From NCBI GenBank assembly GCA_947685225.1, contig CANTUV010000062.1, positions 15,892,501 to 15,956,500 of the forward strand: a stretch of DNA of 64,000 nucleotides, written 5' to 3'. The stretch comes from Garcia nutans. Its lineage: Eukaryota > Streptophyta > Magnoliopsida > Malpighiales > Euphorbiaceae. This document shows, one piece after another, positions 45,193 to 57,024 of the stretch. The translations under genes and the position numbers were made by a program. Every line of letters begins with the position of its first letter. The first letter of the stretch is position 1. The notes under the pieces were generated by a model that saw only the letters and a program-made list of their open reading frames with translations, searched no databases and had not been told where the DNA came from.

Positions 45193-47329
45193 ATGCTGAA
45201 CATGAAGAACAATACTTCTTCATCCACTCAAGAAGTGTGTGGAATTTGTGGGATTTTCGGGCATGGAGCAAATATATGCCCCTCTGCATATGAGACTTAT
45301 GGAACTGAAGCTGAACAAGTCAATGCTATGGGGGGATATCAACTAAGGGCCCGGAATGATCCTTATTCCAATACTTACAATCCTGGTTGGCGGAGTCATC
45401 CAAATTTTTTCTAGACAACAAATAACTCTCAACAGACTTTCCATTTGCTCCAGAGACAAAACCAACAGCAGGGTCAATCTTCAAATCAAAGGCAGCCTAA
45501 GAGAGAGAGTTTGGAGGAAAGTTTACAGGCTTTTATCCAAGTCAGTGCTAAAAATCAAGAGATGAACAACAAGAGGCTGGATTCCTTAGAAGCATCTTTT
45601 AAGAAAGTGAAGAACCAAGTGGGACAACTTGCACAACAGATGCAGATTCAACAGAAGGGGAAATTTCCAAGTCAACCTGAGCAGGCACAATCAGTGACTG
45701 TTCTTAGAAGTGGCAAGGTAATTAACAATAATGTTGAAAATAATTCTGTGAATGCAGGTGAGCAAGAGAATAAAAAGGAAGGAGAGCCAGAGAACAAAGG
45801 TGCTGGAGAAAGATCAATGGAGAAGTCCCCTACAGTAGATTTACACAAGGCAAGCAATCCATACCGGCCACCTATACCATTCCCCAGCAGGTTGAAGAAT
45901 GATAAACAAGATAAGCAATTTTCGGACATCTTTAACATGCTGTCTAAGGTAAGTATTAACTTACCCTTACTTGAAGCAATAAAGAACATGCCGGCTTATG
46001 CTAAATTCTTCAAAGAGCTAAACACCAAGAAAAAGAGGTATGAGCCGAATGAAAAGGTGATAGTTTCAGAGGTAGCTAGTGCTGTACTACAGCATAAACT
46101 ACCTCCAAAGCTAAAGGATCCTGAAAGTTTTATAATTCAAATTACTATGGGGAATGGAAAGGGTACTGATGGCATGTGTGATTTAGGAGCTAGTGTAAAT
46201 TTGATGCCTTATTTTGTGTACCTTGAATTAGAACTAGGGGAACTTAAACCAACCAAAATGGTGTTGCAATTAGCTGATAGATCTCTTAGATTCCCAAAAG
46301 GGGTTATAGAAGATGTGTTAGTTAATGTTGGTGGGTTGATAGTACCTGTGGATTTCATAGTTCTTGACATGGAAGGAAATAACTCTACACCATCAGCACA
46401 CACTATTCTGCTGGGTAGGCCTTTTATGGCGACTACCAACACCTTGATAGATGTTAAAAATGGTAAATTGACAATGACTGTCTTAGGACAAACGGTTGAA
46501 TTTTCTATTTTTAACTCTTCTCCTATTCCTACAACTGCATTATATAAGGATTGCTCTTTAATTGATTGTATTGATGCAGTTGTTTCAGATGTTTTCTTGC
46601 AGACAGGTTCCTCAGATAAATTGGAGTTGGCACTGACCTTAGATGGTGCTTTAGATATTTTTGATTCAGAAATAGCCAGTTGCCTTGAGACATTAGAGAG
46701 TGCTAAAATAGAGGAACTTAAGGAGGACCCATTATGTGAACTTCTCTCCATTCAAAAAGAAGAGAAGAACCCTTCACTTGAGTTAGAGCTGAAAGAGTTA
46801 ACTAAAAATCAGAAATATGTGTTTTTAGGAGATCACAATACCTTGCCTGTGATAATATCTAGTGAACTTAGTGAAGAGGAGGAGATGAGGTTGGTAAGTG
46901 AGCTTAGAAGATTGAAAAGAGCAATAGGATGGGGATTGAGTGACATTAAAGGTATTAGCCCTTCAATGTGCATGCATAGAATCACCTTAGAAGAGGGAGC
47001 TAAACCTGTGAGGGAGACCCAAAGGCGCCTTAATCCAAATATGAGTGAAGTGGTTAAGAAGGAAGTGTTCAAAATGCTGAATGAAGGAGTAATATATCCA
47101 ATTGCTAATAGTGAGTGGGTGAGCCCAGTACATGTAGTTCCTAAGAAATCAGGAATCACTGTGGTGAAAAATGAAAATAATGAATTGGTTCCTACTAGGA
47201 CTACTATTGGGTGGAGAATGTGTATCGATTATAGGAAGTTGAACAATGCTACAAAGAAAGACCATTTCCCTCTTCCTTTTATTGATCAGATGTTAGATAA
47301 ACTTTCTGGAAACTCACATTATTATTTTT
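45193..47329 (+). pseudogene. pol: Element D gag end, protease and RT start
   Basis: Same frame as gag, with TAG at 45412-45414. The zinc knuckle CGICGIFGHGANIC (C-x2-C-x4-H-x4-C) lies near 45240. A glutamine-rich coiled-coil-like stretch precedes the protease active site DLGASVNLMP (Asp codon 46180-46182) and the TILLGRPFM motif. The reverse transcriptase begins with VHVVPKKSG and WRMCIDYRKLN near 47217. The frame is lost in a run of seven T at 47325-47331 (one T too many) and continues in the next frame. Confidence 0.88.
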
Positions 47330-48562
47330 TTGGATGGCCTTTCAGGTTACTATCAGGTGCCGATATCACCAGAGGATCAGTCCAAGACTACCTCTACTTG
47401 CCCTTTTGGGACTTATGCATTTCGGCGTATGCCTTTTGGCTTGTGCAATGCACCTGCAACCTTTCAGAGATGCATGATGTATGTCTTCTCAGACATGATA
47501 GATGATTTTATTGAGGTATTTATGGATGACTTTTCTGTTTTTGGTAGTTCTTTTGATAATTGCCTCAATAAACTTGTTCTTGTGCTTGAGAGATGCATTG
47601 AATGTAACCTCACTTTGAGTTGGGAAAAGAGTCATTTCATGGTTACTCAGGGCATTGTATTAGGTCATGTTGTGTCAAGTAAGGGGATTGAGGTGGATAA
47701 GGCCAAGGTAGAATTGATTCCCTCTGTTAAGGGAATAAGAAGTTTTTTAGGGCATGCAGGTTTTTACCGGAGGTTTATTAAAGATTTTTTCAAAATAAGC
47801 CAACCATTGTGCCATTTGTTGGGGAAAGATGTTCCATTTGAATTTACAGCACAATGCATGCAAGCTTTTAATTCCCTTAAAGAAAAACTGACTAGTGCAC
47901 CAGTAATTGTAGCTCCTATTTGGTCTTTACCTTTTGAAATCATGTGTGATGCCTCTAATCATGCAGTATGAGCTGTTCTTGGGCAAAGAGTTGATAAATT
48001 CTTGAGAGTAATATATTATGCTAGCTTGACCCTGAATAGTGCAAAAATGAATTACACCACAACTGAAAAGGAAATGTTAGCTATTGTTTTTGCTTTAGAT
48101 AAGTTTAGAGCATATTTAATTGGGTCAAAAATTATTGTTCATTCTGATCATGCAGCTCTAAAATATATTTTAACAAAACAACATGCTAAACCGCGCTTAA
48201 TTAGATGGGTGTTGTCATTGCAAGAATTTGATTTCCAAATCAAAGATACCAAGGGTAGTGAGAATGTCGTTGCTGATCATTTATCCAGAGTACCCTTCTT
48301 TAGTGAAAATCTTGCATCTGATAGCATTCATAAAAATTTAGAAGTATTTCTTGATGAGCAGCTGTTTGTGGTATTTGATGCACCTTGGTTTGCAGATATT
48401 GCTAACTATCTTGCTTGTGGTATATTGCGTTCTAACATGTCATTTCAGGTAAAGAAAAGGTTTTTGCACGTAAGTAAATTTTACTTTTGGGATGAACCTT
48501 ACCTATTCCGGATTTGCAAAGATGAGATAGTTCGCAGGTGCATATCTGAAGAAAGAACAACT
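47330..48562 (+). pseudogene. pol: Element D reverse transcriptase core and RNase H
   Basis: After the T-run frameshift: SGYYQV, FGLCNAPATFQRCM and the catalytic FMDD at 47522-47530, then RNase H with all three acidic positions visible (CDASNHAV, TEKEMLA, VHSDHAAL). TGA at 47969-47971 interrupts the RNase H at a position that is normally glycine. The frame shifts again at an AAA run (48552-48554) in the linker to integrase. Unlike A and B there is no second RNase H, as expected for Athila. Confidence 0.88.
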
Positions 48563-49668
48563 GAGTGTTCTTAAATTTTGTCATGACCTTCATTGTGGTG
48601 GTCATTTTGGAGGAAGAAAGACTACAGAAAAGGTGCTTCAAAGTGGTTTTTACTGGCCTACGCTATTCAAAGATGCTCAAGAGTATTGCAAGCATTGTGA
48701 CCAATGTCAAAGTGTGGGTAACGTTGGAAGGAGGAATGAAATTCAATCATATATTGTTGTTGAACTGTTTGATATATGGGAAATAGACTTCATGGGTCCT
48801 TTCCCCAAGTCTTTTGGTTATGAATATATTTTAGTTGATGTTGATTATGTTTCAAAATGGGTGGAGGCAATCCCCACCCGTACTAATGATGCTAATGTGG
48901 TTGTTAAATTTGTGAAGGAAAACATTCTTAGCAGATTTGGCACACCAAGTGTGATAGTCAGTGATGGGGGAAGTCATTTTTGCAACAGACTTTTTGAGAA
49001 GTTAATGCACAAATCTGGTGTGAAGCACAAGGTGGCAACCCCATACCATCCACAGACATCTGGACAAGTTGAAACATCCAACAAGCAAATAAAAGGTATT
49101 CTGGAGAAAATAGTCAACTTATCAAGAAAGGATTGGGCGAGTAGATTGCATGATGCATTATGGGCATATCGAATTGCTTTCAAGACTCCTCTGGGTATGA
49201 GTCCATACTGATTGGTTTTTGGTTAGGCTTGTCACTTACCAGTGGAGTTAGAGCACAAAGCATATTGGGCGATCAAGACTCTGAATTTGGACTTGGACAA
49301 GGCGAAGAGAGAATGATTTCTGCAAATTTCAGAGTTAGATGAGTTGAGGAATGAGGCATATGAGAGCTCAAGGATTTATAAGGATCGCACTAAAGCACTT
49401 CATGACAGAGTTATAGTATGAAAGACTTTGAGACCAGGTATGAAAGTTTTACTTTTTAACTCTCGTCTCCGTTTGTTTCCAGGTAAACTCAAATCTTGAT
49501 GGAGTGGTCCTTTAGAGATAACTCAGGTATATCCTTCTGGAGCCATTGAATTGCTTAACTCTCAAACAAATTAGACTTTTAAAGTAAATGGACAAAGAGT
49601 TAAGCCATATAATGAAGGATTTCAAGAAATGAGGATCATTGACAGCACTTTGATCCACGATCCCTAGG
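48563..49668 (+). pseudogene. pol: Element D integrase
   Basis: Zinc domain CHDLHCGGHFGG with CKHCDQC, then the catalytic core: Asp at 48786 (IDFMGP), Asp at 48963 (SDGGSHF) and Glu at 49071 (GQVETSN). TGA at 49209-49211 ends the longest open stretch. The family's C-terminal region can be followed in the same frame to TAG at 49666-49668 through several more stops, most of which fit CGA-to-TGA or CAG-to-TAG change. It would insert the cDNA. Confidence 0.87.
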
Positions 49669-50484
49669 TCTTGCAGTGATGTCCAGCTATATGACATTAA
49701 AGAAGCGCTAAATGGGAGGCAACCCATCGGTTTGCATTTCTTTTTCATAGTTATAATTTTAAATTTTGCAATTTCTATTTTATGTTTGTTTAAATAAATG
49801 GATTAGGTGCTTTGATCGGTTTTTATTTTTTCTAATGTGTTTCAGGGTTGATTAAAGAAGAGGTTTGAAATTCCTTTAAAATGTGGTAAAAAAAAAGGTT
49901 AAAATTGGCAGAAGGAGACACGGCCAAGGAGCTTGGCCGTGTCCTTGGCCGTGTCACATGGGACACGGCCAAGCTTCAATTAAAAAAAAAATTGCTTTTC
50001 TTTTGTTTTTGCAAAGTTTTTCACAGCAGGTGACACGACCAAGGAGCTTGGCCGTGTCCCTTGGCCGTGTCACATGGGACACGGCCAAGCTTCACCAAAA
50101 TTTTCTTTGTTTTACTTTTTCCATCTCTTCTTACAGTAAGTGACACACCCATGGGACACGCCCAAGTCATTGGCCGTGTCCCTCAAAACACACCAGACAT
50201 GGCCATGTCCATCCAAACTTAGCCTTGTCTCTTCACTTTTACACTTTAAAAACACAATTTTTGCACTGTTTGCTCATTCCAATCCCTAGATCTGTTTGCT
50301 TTCTCTCTCTAGCTCTCGACTTCTCTCTCCCAAAACTCCATTGTTTGTGTTTCAAAGCTTTAAAACCTCAATTAAATCTCAATTTTCTTCACCAAAACTA
50401 AAATTAATCCATTAAATCTTCTTCTTCTCTCACAAAAGATCAATTTAATCGGTTTAAACTTCAAATTTTTTTAGATCTTTCAAG
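49669..50484 (+). other. Element D spacer between pol and the extra ORF, with palindromes
   Basis: Non-coding. 49917-50230 carries GACACGGCCAAG and CTTGGCCGTGTC repeats like those of the LTR, in two near-identical copies (49917-49980, 50031-50094) plus a decayed one. A T/C-rich leader with TCTCTCTC (50300-50330) runs up to the next ATG. Confidence 0.7.
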
Positions 50485-51584
50485 ATGCCAAGAACGAAGA
50501 TAGTTTCCCACCCCAAGAAGAAGAGACCTACAACTGAAGGTGCATCTTCATCTTCATCGTTTTCATCTTTGAAGAGAGCAAATCTTTTGGCTCGGGGTTT
50601 CTTCCCGACGAGGTATGTCAATGATGAGACCCTTAATGCTCTTAATATTAGGGAAAATTTTTATCGATATGTTCAAACCCTTGGGTGGGAGAACCTAGTC
50701 TCCTTGCGACCTTTACAATTTCAAGAGCTTACTTTGGAGTTCTTAATATATCTTAATGTTGAAAGAGATGCGCAGAAAATTTGCTCTAGGTTGAGTTTTA
50801 AGTTGTTTGGAAAATCATTTGTGATCAGTATTGCACAATTGAATGTGATATATGGTTTTCATCAACATGGTGAAAGGTCGGTACCTAAGGAATTTAAGCA
50901 GCAATTTTCTTGGGGAGCATTAGGCTTGGGGACTTATGTGGCCAAATTGGCCAAAGCAACTAAATTGAGAAATCCCGCTTTGAGGTATTTGCATTGTTTT
51001 ATGTCTTGCGGATTCTTTGCTAGGAAGGAAAGCCCGGGGTAGTTGAATTGAGTGAACTATTTTTCTTAGATTGTGTGGTTAATGCAGTGCCTATTAGTTT
51101 TGACTATTGGTTAGCCGATGTTTTTGATAGTGTGGCAAACAAGAAGAAGGGGGCTACCTGTATTGGAGGATTGGTTACCACATTGGCCATATCCCTTTTT
51201 GATGATTTTGACCCGAGTACCTGTCGCATGACTAGAATTATGGGTAATGATTCATTAGATTTGGCTACACTAGAGAAGATGCATATAGTGGTGCATAGGA
51301 GAGGGGCTTATATGATGGCTTCAGCTGAGCCAGAAGTACCGGGGGACAGACAGAAGAGAACTCAAGTTCAAGAGGAGTCCAATTCAGATTCTCTTGATTT
51401 AGATGAAGATTCTCCGGTCTCGGGTAAACAAGAGATACTTAATAGGATTGAGGCCCTGGAGAGCAAGGTAGACCGTAACCATGTTGCGGTCTTGCAACAG
51501 TTGGATCAAATTAATAGCAACCTTGCTAAGATTTTGAGTCTTCATCCCTCGGCTGCATCATCTTCACATCCTCCTTCACAGTAA
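50485..51584 (+). pseudogene. Element D Athila-type ORF downstream of pol (env-like position)
   Basis: The ATG at 50485 (MPRTKIVSHPKKKRP) gives a basic N-terminus, a serine run and a globular region (RYVNDETLNALNIRENF, LRPLQFQELTLEFL, FVISIAQLNVIYGF). A missing G in the GGGG run at 51036-51039 makes a TAG at 51040. The frame continues from 51048 (SELFFLDCVVNAVPISFDYWL) to an acidic, coiled-coil-like tail (ILNRIEALESKVD) ending at 51582-51584. This matches the Athila ORF family found in the place of env in these elements. I see no convincing signal peptide or membrane anchor, so an envelope role is not supported here. Confidence 0.78.
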
Positions 51585-53188
51585 ATGGCATTGGCTCTAA
51601 TCTTTGGGAGAGATTTTCCTTACTTTCTTGTGTTTAGTTATTGCATATTTTTGTTATTTTTTTGTTTTTGTTTTTGATGTTAACATTTTATATTTTGGAT
51701 ATTTTATTTTATATATTGTATTTTGTTTTTGAACATTTGCTGTTTGTGATGGAAAGTTAGGTTTTGCCTCACCAGGGTACCGATGGAAAACAGGTTGAAC
51801 CTTAACCTTTTTCTTTATTATTCTTGTTTTCCATTGAGGACAATGTAAATTCTAAAGTGTGGGGTAATCTTTTAGCTTTTCTTTAATTTTTGTTTTGTTT
51901 GTTTTGGTGTGTTATTGTGCGTTGTGCATGGTATAATTGTTGAAAACTTATTGACTTTTCTGTGATTCTGGTATTATATTTGAGACTTTAGTATCAGCAT
52001 AGAGATTAGCATTTGAATTCATTCAGGATCAATTTTCACATTCTGCAATTCATGACATATAAATCTTTGAGGACCCACCTTTGTGAGTTTTGAGCCTCAT
52101 AGATTGAATTTTATTGTCAATTGATTTTCTTTTCTTAAGTGTGCACCTTCATGATTTTGCATCTCTAGAGTTTGCTTTTGCATACTAATTGAACTCACAT
52201 TATGATTTCACCTCAAGTTTTAAAATGATGAAGGCAAATTAGGATAGCCCTTTAGCTTAAAAAGACCTCCCTTAATATTGAATTCCTTAGTGAGCCAAGT
52301 TGAGCCTTTGACCTTTTATTGATTGATCAACACAATTCTCAACTTAACATGTTCTTACTATCATCATACCTGCATTAAGGAATGGAGTTTTATGATATGA
52401 CAATAGGGTGGTTTAATTCAAAAGTGTGGGGTAAGCAAGTAAAAAAAAAATGGTATGGCTATTTGGGGTTGAAATGCATACTTTGCACATTGTATTTGAT
52501 TAAGAGTTGATTATTCTTTTCCTCTACATTTTAAGCTAGATGTTCCATGCAAGTTTATATTTTGTATATATATATATTAAAAAAATGATGATAAAAATAA
52601 AAGAAAAAGAAAAAGAAAAAAGAAAAATAAATAAATAAATAAAAAGAAGATATATATATATACAAAATTCATATATTTTCTAGCATTAGAGGAATGTTGA
52701 CTCTTGTATTTTTCTTCAAATATGCAAGTATGTGAAAGTATCAAGGGTTGGTGAATATGCCATTTGAGGGAGTTATGAGTTTCTTAGCAAGAGTATTGTA
52801 TAATTTAGATACTCCATTTCTTGATGCTCCAGCTTAAATGTCTTTTCTCACACCTTCACCTTAGCCCCATTACGTCCAAATGAAAGACCTTCGGATTATT
52901 TCTTGAGAAAATCAGTGAGAGAGATTGGATAATTAAGCAAGTTTATGGTAGTATGTAGTCATGAGTGGTTTGAGTGAATTAACCTTTGAAATCGAGTGAA
53001 ACACTTAGATGAGAGATAAGATTTGTATGTCTGGATTAATGAATGAGTTAAAAAAATCCTTGATTGAAGTAAATTGCAATTATTTATGGCTGAGTTTTAA
53101 AGGATTTCATCTTATTTACTGGAATTATAGTTAAGTTGTTTGAGTTTTTAATTTATGCCATGTGAATTTGCTTGAGGACAAGCAAAGT
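51585..53188 (+). other. Element D 3' non-coding region
   Basis: About 1.6 kb with no gene. Two extra copies of the polypurine-tract motif AAGTGTGGGGTAA lie at 51853-51866 and 52421-52434. A hairpin with (TA)n arms flanks a purine-rich loop at 52555-52667. Confidence 0.75.
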
Positions 53189-53205
53189 TTTAAGTGTGGG
53201 GTAGT
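53189..53205 (+). other. Element D polypurine tract
   Basis: TTTAAGTGTGGGGTAGT directly precedes the 3' LTR; AAGTGTGGGG is the usual Athila tract. Confidence 0.88.
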
Positions 53206-54818
53206 TGTTTTATTAGTTTTTGTTATAGATTTGTATCTTATTTATTATGATAATTATTGTTTTCTTTAGGTATTTTGGTAGTTTCAATCGGTTTATTTAG
53301 TGTTTTCATTAATTTTGGTAGTTTAAATTTATTTCAGTGTTTTTATCATTTTTTGTCCAAATTTTTAGTGTGGTGTTTATGTTTTGTTGGTTAATATTTA
53401 TTTAATTCTTGTTTAAAGTTTGTTTCAAGTTTTGTTTTAGGTTAAATATGCAAGGAACCATGCTAAGGAAGAAAAAAACTAAGGAATCAAGAGAAAGGGA
53501 AAAATTGGGCAGTGGCTGACACACTCAGAGGACACGGCCAAGCTTGTGGCCGTGTCCCATACCAAGCTAAGAAGAAGACCAAGACACAGAAGGTGACACA
53601 AGCAAGGGACACGACCAAGCTTGTGGCCGTGTCCCTCCAAAATTGTCCAACATGGCCAAGTTGCTTAAGCTTGGTCGTGTCTCACTCAAGTCCAAAGAAA
53701 AAGAAAGATGAAAATCAAGCAGTAGATGACATTTTCAGGGGACACGGCCAAGCTTGTGGCTGTGTCCCTCTAAAGACCTCAGACACGGCCAAGTTCCTTT
53801 GAGCCTGACCGTGTCACTCATGGATTAATGAAGACGCGGATTTTTGGTTTCGTATAAATATTAAAATTAGGGTTGGTGTGGAGAGTTGGAGTTTGGATTG
53901 AGCCGTCAAAGAACATTAGGGTTTTGATATCTTGTTTTCTTTGATATTTTGATTACACTTGGATTAAACTAGTCTAGATTAAATTGTTTATGCCATTGCA
54001 ACATTCTTCGAGCAAATTCTGATCAAGAGATTCTTCAGGAGCTAAGAAAGTTGTAATTTGGTTTTGTTCTCGAACTTATTCTCTTTAATTTCATTGGAAT
54101 TGTATTCATGAATGTTATTATGTTTAAATTGATTTCCTTGAATATTAATGAGATGAGTATGTTTGATAACATTAATATGAACTAATTTGATCTAGTCTAG
54201 GGTTTGTATGGATCTGCTATGATTGTATGAATTGGTTATTGCTCTTAACTGAATTATTTCTTTAGCCTTAATTGAATGGATTATTGCTAATATATAATTG
54301 ATTGGCCACCAATTATGTGTTTTAAGGTATTAGATGAAGGATTGAGAGATGAAGTCTAATGCTGGAACAATTCAATTAGGGACTTAGGTAAATTAGAAAT
54401 ATAGCCTAAGAAAAAGATCATATCAATTGTAACAAGATTAGTTGAAAGAGGTTTGATTACGAGAGCTTATTTCCTTGACTCGATTAATTAAGTTGCTTGA
54501 GATTTAATCTTTGAAATTAAATTGGTTGAGAGGAATAACCATTCATACATATAAGTAGTAGAGAAGTGCAAACCCTAGATCATTTTATTAAGTGAATCAA
54601 TACATCAGCTCAGTTTTCTTTTATTGTTTTAAACTTCAATCGATCTTCTTCATTAGTTGTTAGCAATTTAAATTTATTCTAATTTGTTATTTACAACCTA
54701 ATAATCAATTAGCTTAACTAGCTTCCTTGAGAGACGACCTTGGAATGATCACATTTGCTACAACTACCTCGTATACTTGCGAGTGACGCTTTGTGGTAAA
54801 GTTAATTAGAAAGCAAAA
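53206..54818 (+). mobile_element. Element D 3' LTR
   Basis: A 1613-bp partner of 42558-44171. Palindrome array 53531-53816; TATA box TATAAATA at 53853-53860. The terminal CA has become AA. Followed by the AACAT target repeat. Confidence 0.94.
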
Positions 54819-54823
54819 AACAT

Positions 54824-55260
54824 TTAGAAGTAATTGAAGTACAAGGGTGGAAAATGTATTTTGATGGAGCAGTAAATAGGAAAGGAGCAGGTTTGGGAGT
54901 TATACTAGAATCGCCCGAAGGGGAACTTATCCCTTTAGCCAAAAAGTTGAAATTTAGGGCAACCAATAATATGGTGGAGTATTGAAGCTTGTATTTTCAG
55001 TTTGGAAACCCTAATGATTATGAAGGTGGATAAGGTGGAAGTTTATGGCGATTCGTTACTAGTAGTATCCCAAGTAAATGGAGAGTGGGAGTTAAAAGAA
55101 GAAAAATTAAAACCATACCACCACTACTTGACCATGATGAAGAAGAACTTTAAGGAGTGTAGGTTTATACACCTAGCAAGAGAAGAAAATCAGATGGCTG
55201 ATGCCCTAGCCACATTTGCTTCGGTATGGGAAATTCTATCAGCTTATTTCTTAAGCCTCT
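54824..55260 (+). pseudogene. pol: Element B second (archaeal-type) RNase H
   Basis: Resumes B after element D. GWKMYFDGAVNRKGAG opens an archaeal-type RNase H with the first catalytic Asp, then KFRATNNMVEY with the Glu. An extra T near 54981-54983 shifts the frame. The rest continues at 55002 as VEVYGDSLLVVSQV (third acidic) and MADALATFAS (fourth). This is the domain that marks the Tat lineage. It would remove template RNA during cDNA synthesis. Confidence 0.88.
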
Positions 55261-55471
55261 GATTTTGACCAGTTTATCAACTCCTTGCTATGAATATATG
55301 AGACAATCATGGAAATTGACACTGACCATGATGTGTGGTATGATACTATAAGGTGATTTTTGGAGGAAAGAGAATACCCGTTGGGGGCAACAAAGAAAGA
55401 GAGAAGAGCCATAAGATGGTGGTCATTGCAATACATCACATTCCATAGGGAGTTATATTGAAGATGGCCTG
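55261..55471 (+). other. Element B linker between RNase H and integrase (decayed)
   Basis: Aligned by position to the linker of element A but with several stops and shifts. No motif beyond weak resemblance. Confidence 0.5.
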
Positions 55472-56580
55472 ATGGGGGTGCATTTAAGATGTTTAAGAAA
55501 GCCTAAAGTGGAGCGTATCATGTCAGAAATACATGCGGGAAGTTGCGGTCCGCACATGTGTGGTTTGGCCCTAGTTAAGAAGATCATTCAACAAGGTTAC
55601 TACTGGTTGACCTTGGAGAGAGATTGTATTGAGTTTGTAAAGAAGTGCCAATAATGACAGATGTATGGTAACTTGAATCACATGCCTCCTGAAGAATTAC
55701 ATTCTATGTCTTCACCTTGGCCCTTTGCCACCTGGGGTATCGACATTATAGGAGAGATACATCCGACAGCTTCAAATGGTCACCATTTCATTGTGGTAGC
55801 AGTAGATTACTTTTCAAAATGGGTCGAAGCCAAATCCTTCAATATACTGGGTGCAAGCCAAATGGCTAGATTTATTGAAAAGAACCTCATCTGCAAATAT
55901 AGGGTCCCGCACAGTGTGATATCAGACAATGGGGTACAGTTTCAAGGAGCTGTTAAGGATTTATTCTCGAAGTACCAAATCCATCATCATCTATCCTCTC
56001 CTTATAGACCAAAGGCTAATGGTGCAGTAGAAGCAACAAACAAGACAATTAAGCAAATTTTGTCCAAAATGACCAAGACTTACAGGGATTAGTCAGAGAT
56101 ACTTCCCTTTGCTTTATGGGGATATAGGACAAGTGTGCGAACACCTACTGGAATGACACTGTTCTCTTTGGTTTACGGGATGGAAGCAGTGTTGCCAATT
56201 GAAATTAAGATCAAGTCATTGAGAGTATTCTTGGAAGCTGAACTACCTGAAACGGAATGGGTAGATAGCAGATACACACAGTTAGCTTTACTAGAAGAGA
56301 GAAGGTTAAAGGCACTGTATCATCACCAACTGTATCAAAAGAAGATAGCTCAGGCCTAAAATAGAAGGTTAAGGTCAGAAAACTCAGAGTTCGAGATTTG
56401 GTGTTGAAGCAATGTAAGCCTAATGTATTTGATCCAAGAGGGAAGTTCAGGCCTAGCCAGGAAGGGCCATATGTCGTGAAACAAGTCATGAACAAAGGTG
56501 CGGTGAAGTTATCAGACATGGACGGGAACAAATTTAGTGAGCCGGTAAACATTGACAGGTTGAAGAGGTTTTATGTATGA
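55472..56580 (+). pseudogene. pol: Element B integrase
   Basis: Zinc domain (HAGSCGPHMCG; the C-x2-C half is damaged by a stop near 55652) and catalytic core: Asp at 55742 (WGIDIIGEI), Asp at 55925 (SDNGVQF) and Glu at 56030 (GAVEATN). Stops at 55652-55657, 56090-56092 and 56357-56359. A frameshift near 56372 places the C-terminal part (KFRPSQEGPYVVKQ, FSEPVNIDRLKRFYV) in another frame, ending at 56578-56580. Closely similar to the integrase of A. Confidence 0.88.
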
Positions 56581-56589
56581 TATAAAAAA

Positions 56590-57024
56590 AAAGAGGGCTC
56601 GCTAGGTTGAAAACCCAAAAAGGGCGGCCTAGGCAAAAGTTAGAGTTGTCCGCTAGTCCCGAAAACCCGAAATGGCAGGCTAGGCAACAACTAGGGCTAA
56701 AAGAGAGAAAATCATCAATTAGAAAACTCGAAAGGACTAGTTGGCAACAGGAGTGATCTTGTGTATGCTGGCTTTATGTTTGGCTGTTCCCCAATTTAAT
56801 AAAATAGAATTATTGTTAAAATTGCTCTATGTGCACTGTTATAATTATTTGACCAGATATGGATGAAATAAATAAACACAATAGCAAAAAGTGACGATAA
56901 ATTATAAAATGGAAAAGAAGCATCTTTTATTACTTTAATTATTTTTCATCCTAACAATACACTTTCTGAATTGACAAATCTATGGCAGTCAATAAATGTA
57001 ATGTGTAGGCCAGCTTTCTCTTAG
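56590..57024 (+). repeat. Hairpin array downstream of element B integrase
   Basis: Units begin just after the pol stop: 56597-56631 (CTAGGTT/GGCCTAG outer stem, CCC/GGG inner), 56651-56688 (CTAGTCC/AGGCTAG) and a weaker one near 56717-56745. The remainder to 57024 is AT-rich non-coding sequence. Confidence 0.65.

Larger units (their letters stand above)
42558..54818 (+). mobile_element. Element D: Athila Ty3-gypsy element, TSD AACAT
   Basis: A 12,261-bp element with LTRs of 1614 and 1613 bp and a perfect AACAT target duplication (42553-42557, 54819-54823). It has a tRNA-Asp-type primer site, gag, pol with a single RNase H, an Athila-type extra ORF downstream and a polypurine tract. The LTRs differ at about 46 positions (near 3%), about 1.1 million years at 1.3e-8 per site per year. 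The 3' LTR end has mutated from CA to AA. All genes carry stops or one-base frameshifts. Confidence 0.95.

Noticed and set aside
50485..51584. Envelope glycoprotein gene
   Set aside because: The position is env-like, but I see no signal peptide, cysteine pattern or membrane anchor. Called an Athila-type ORF instead.
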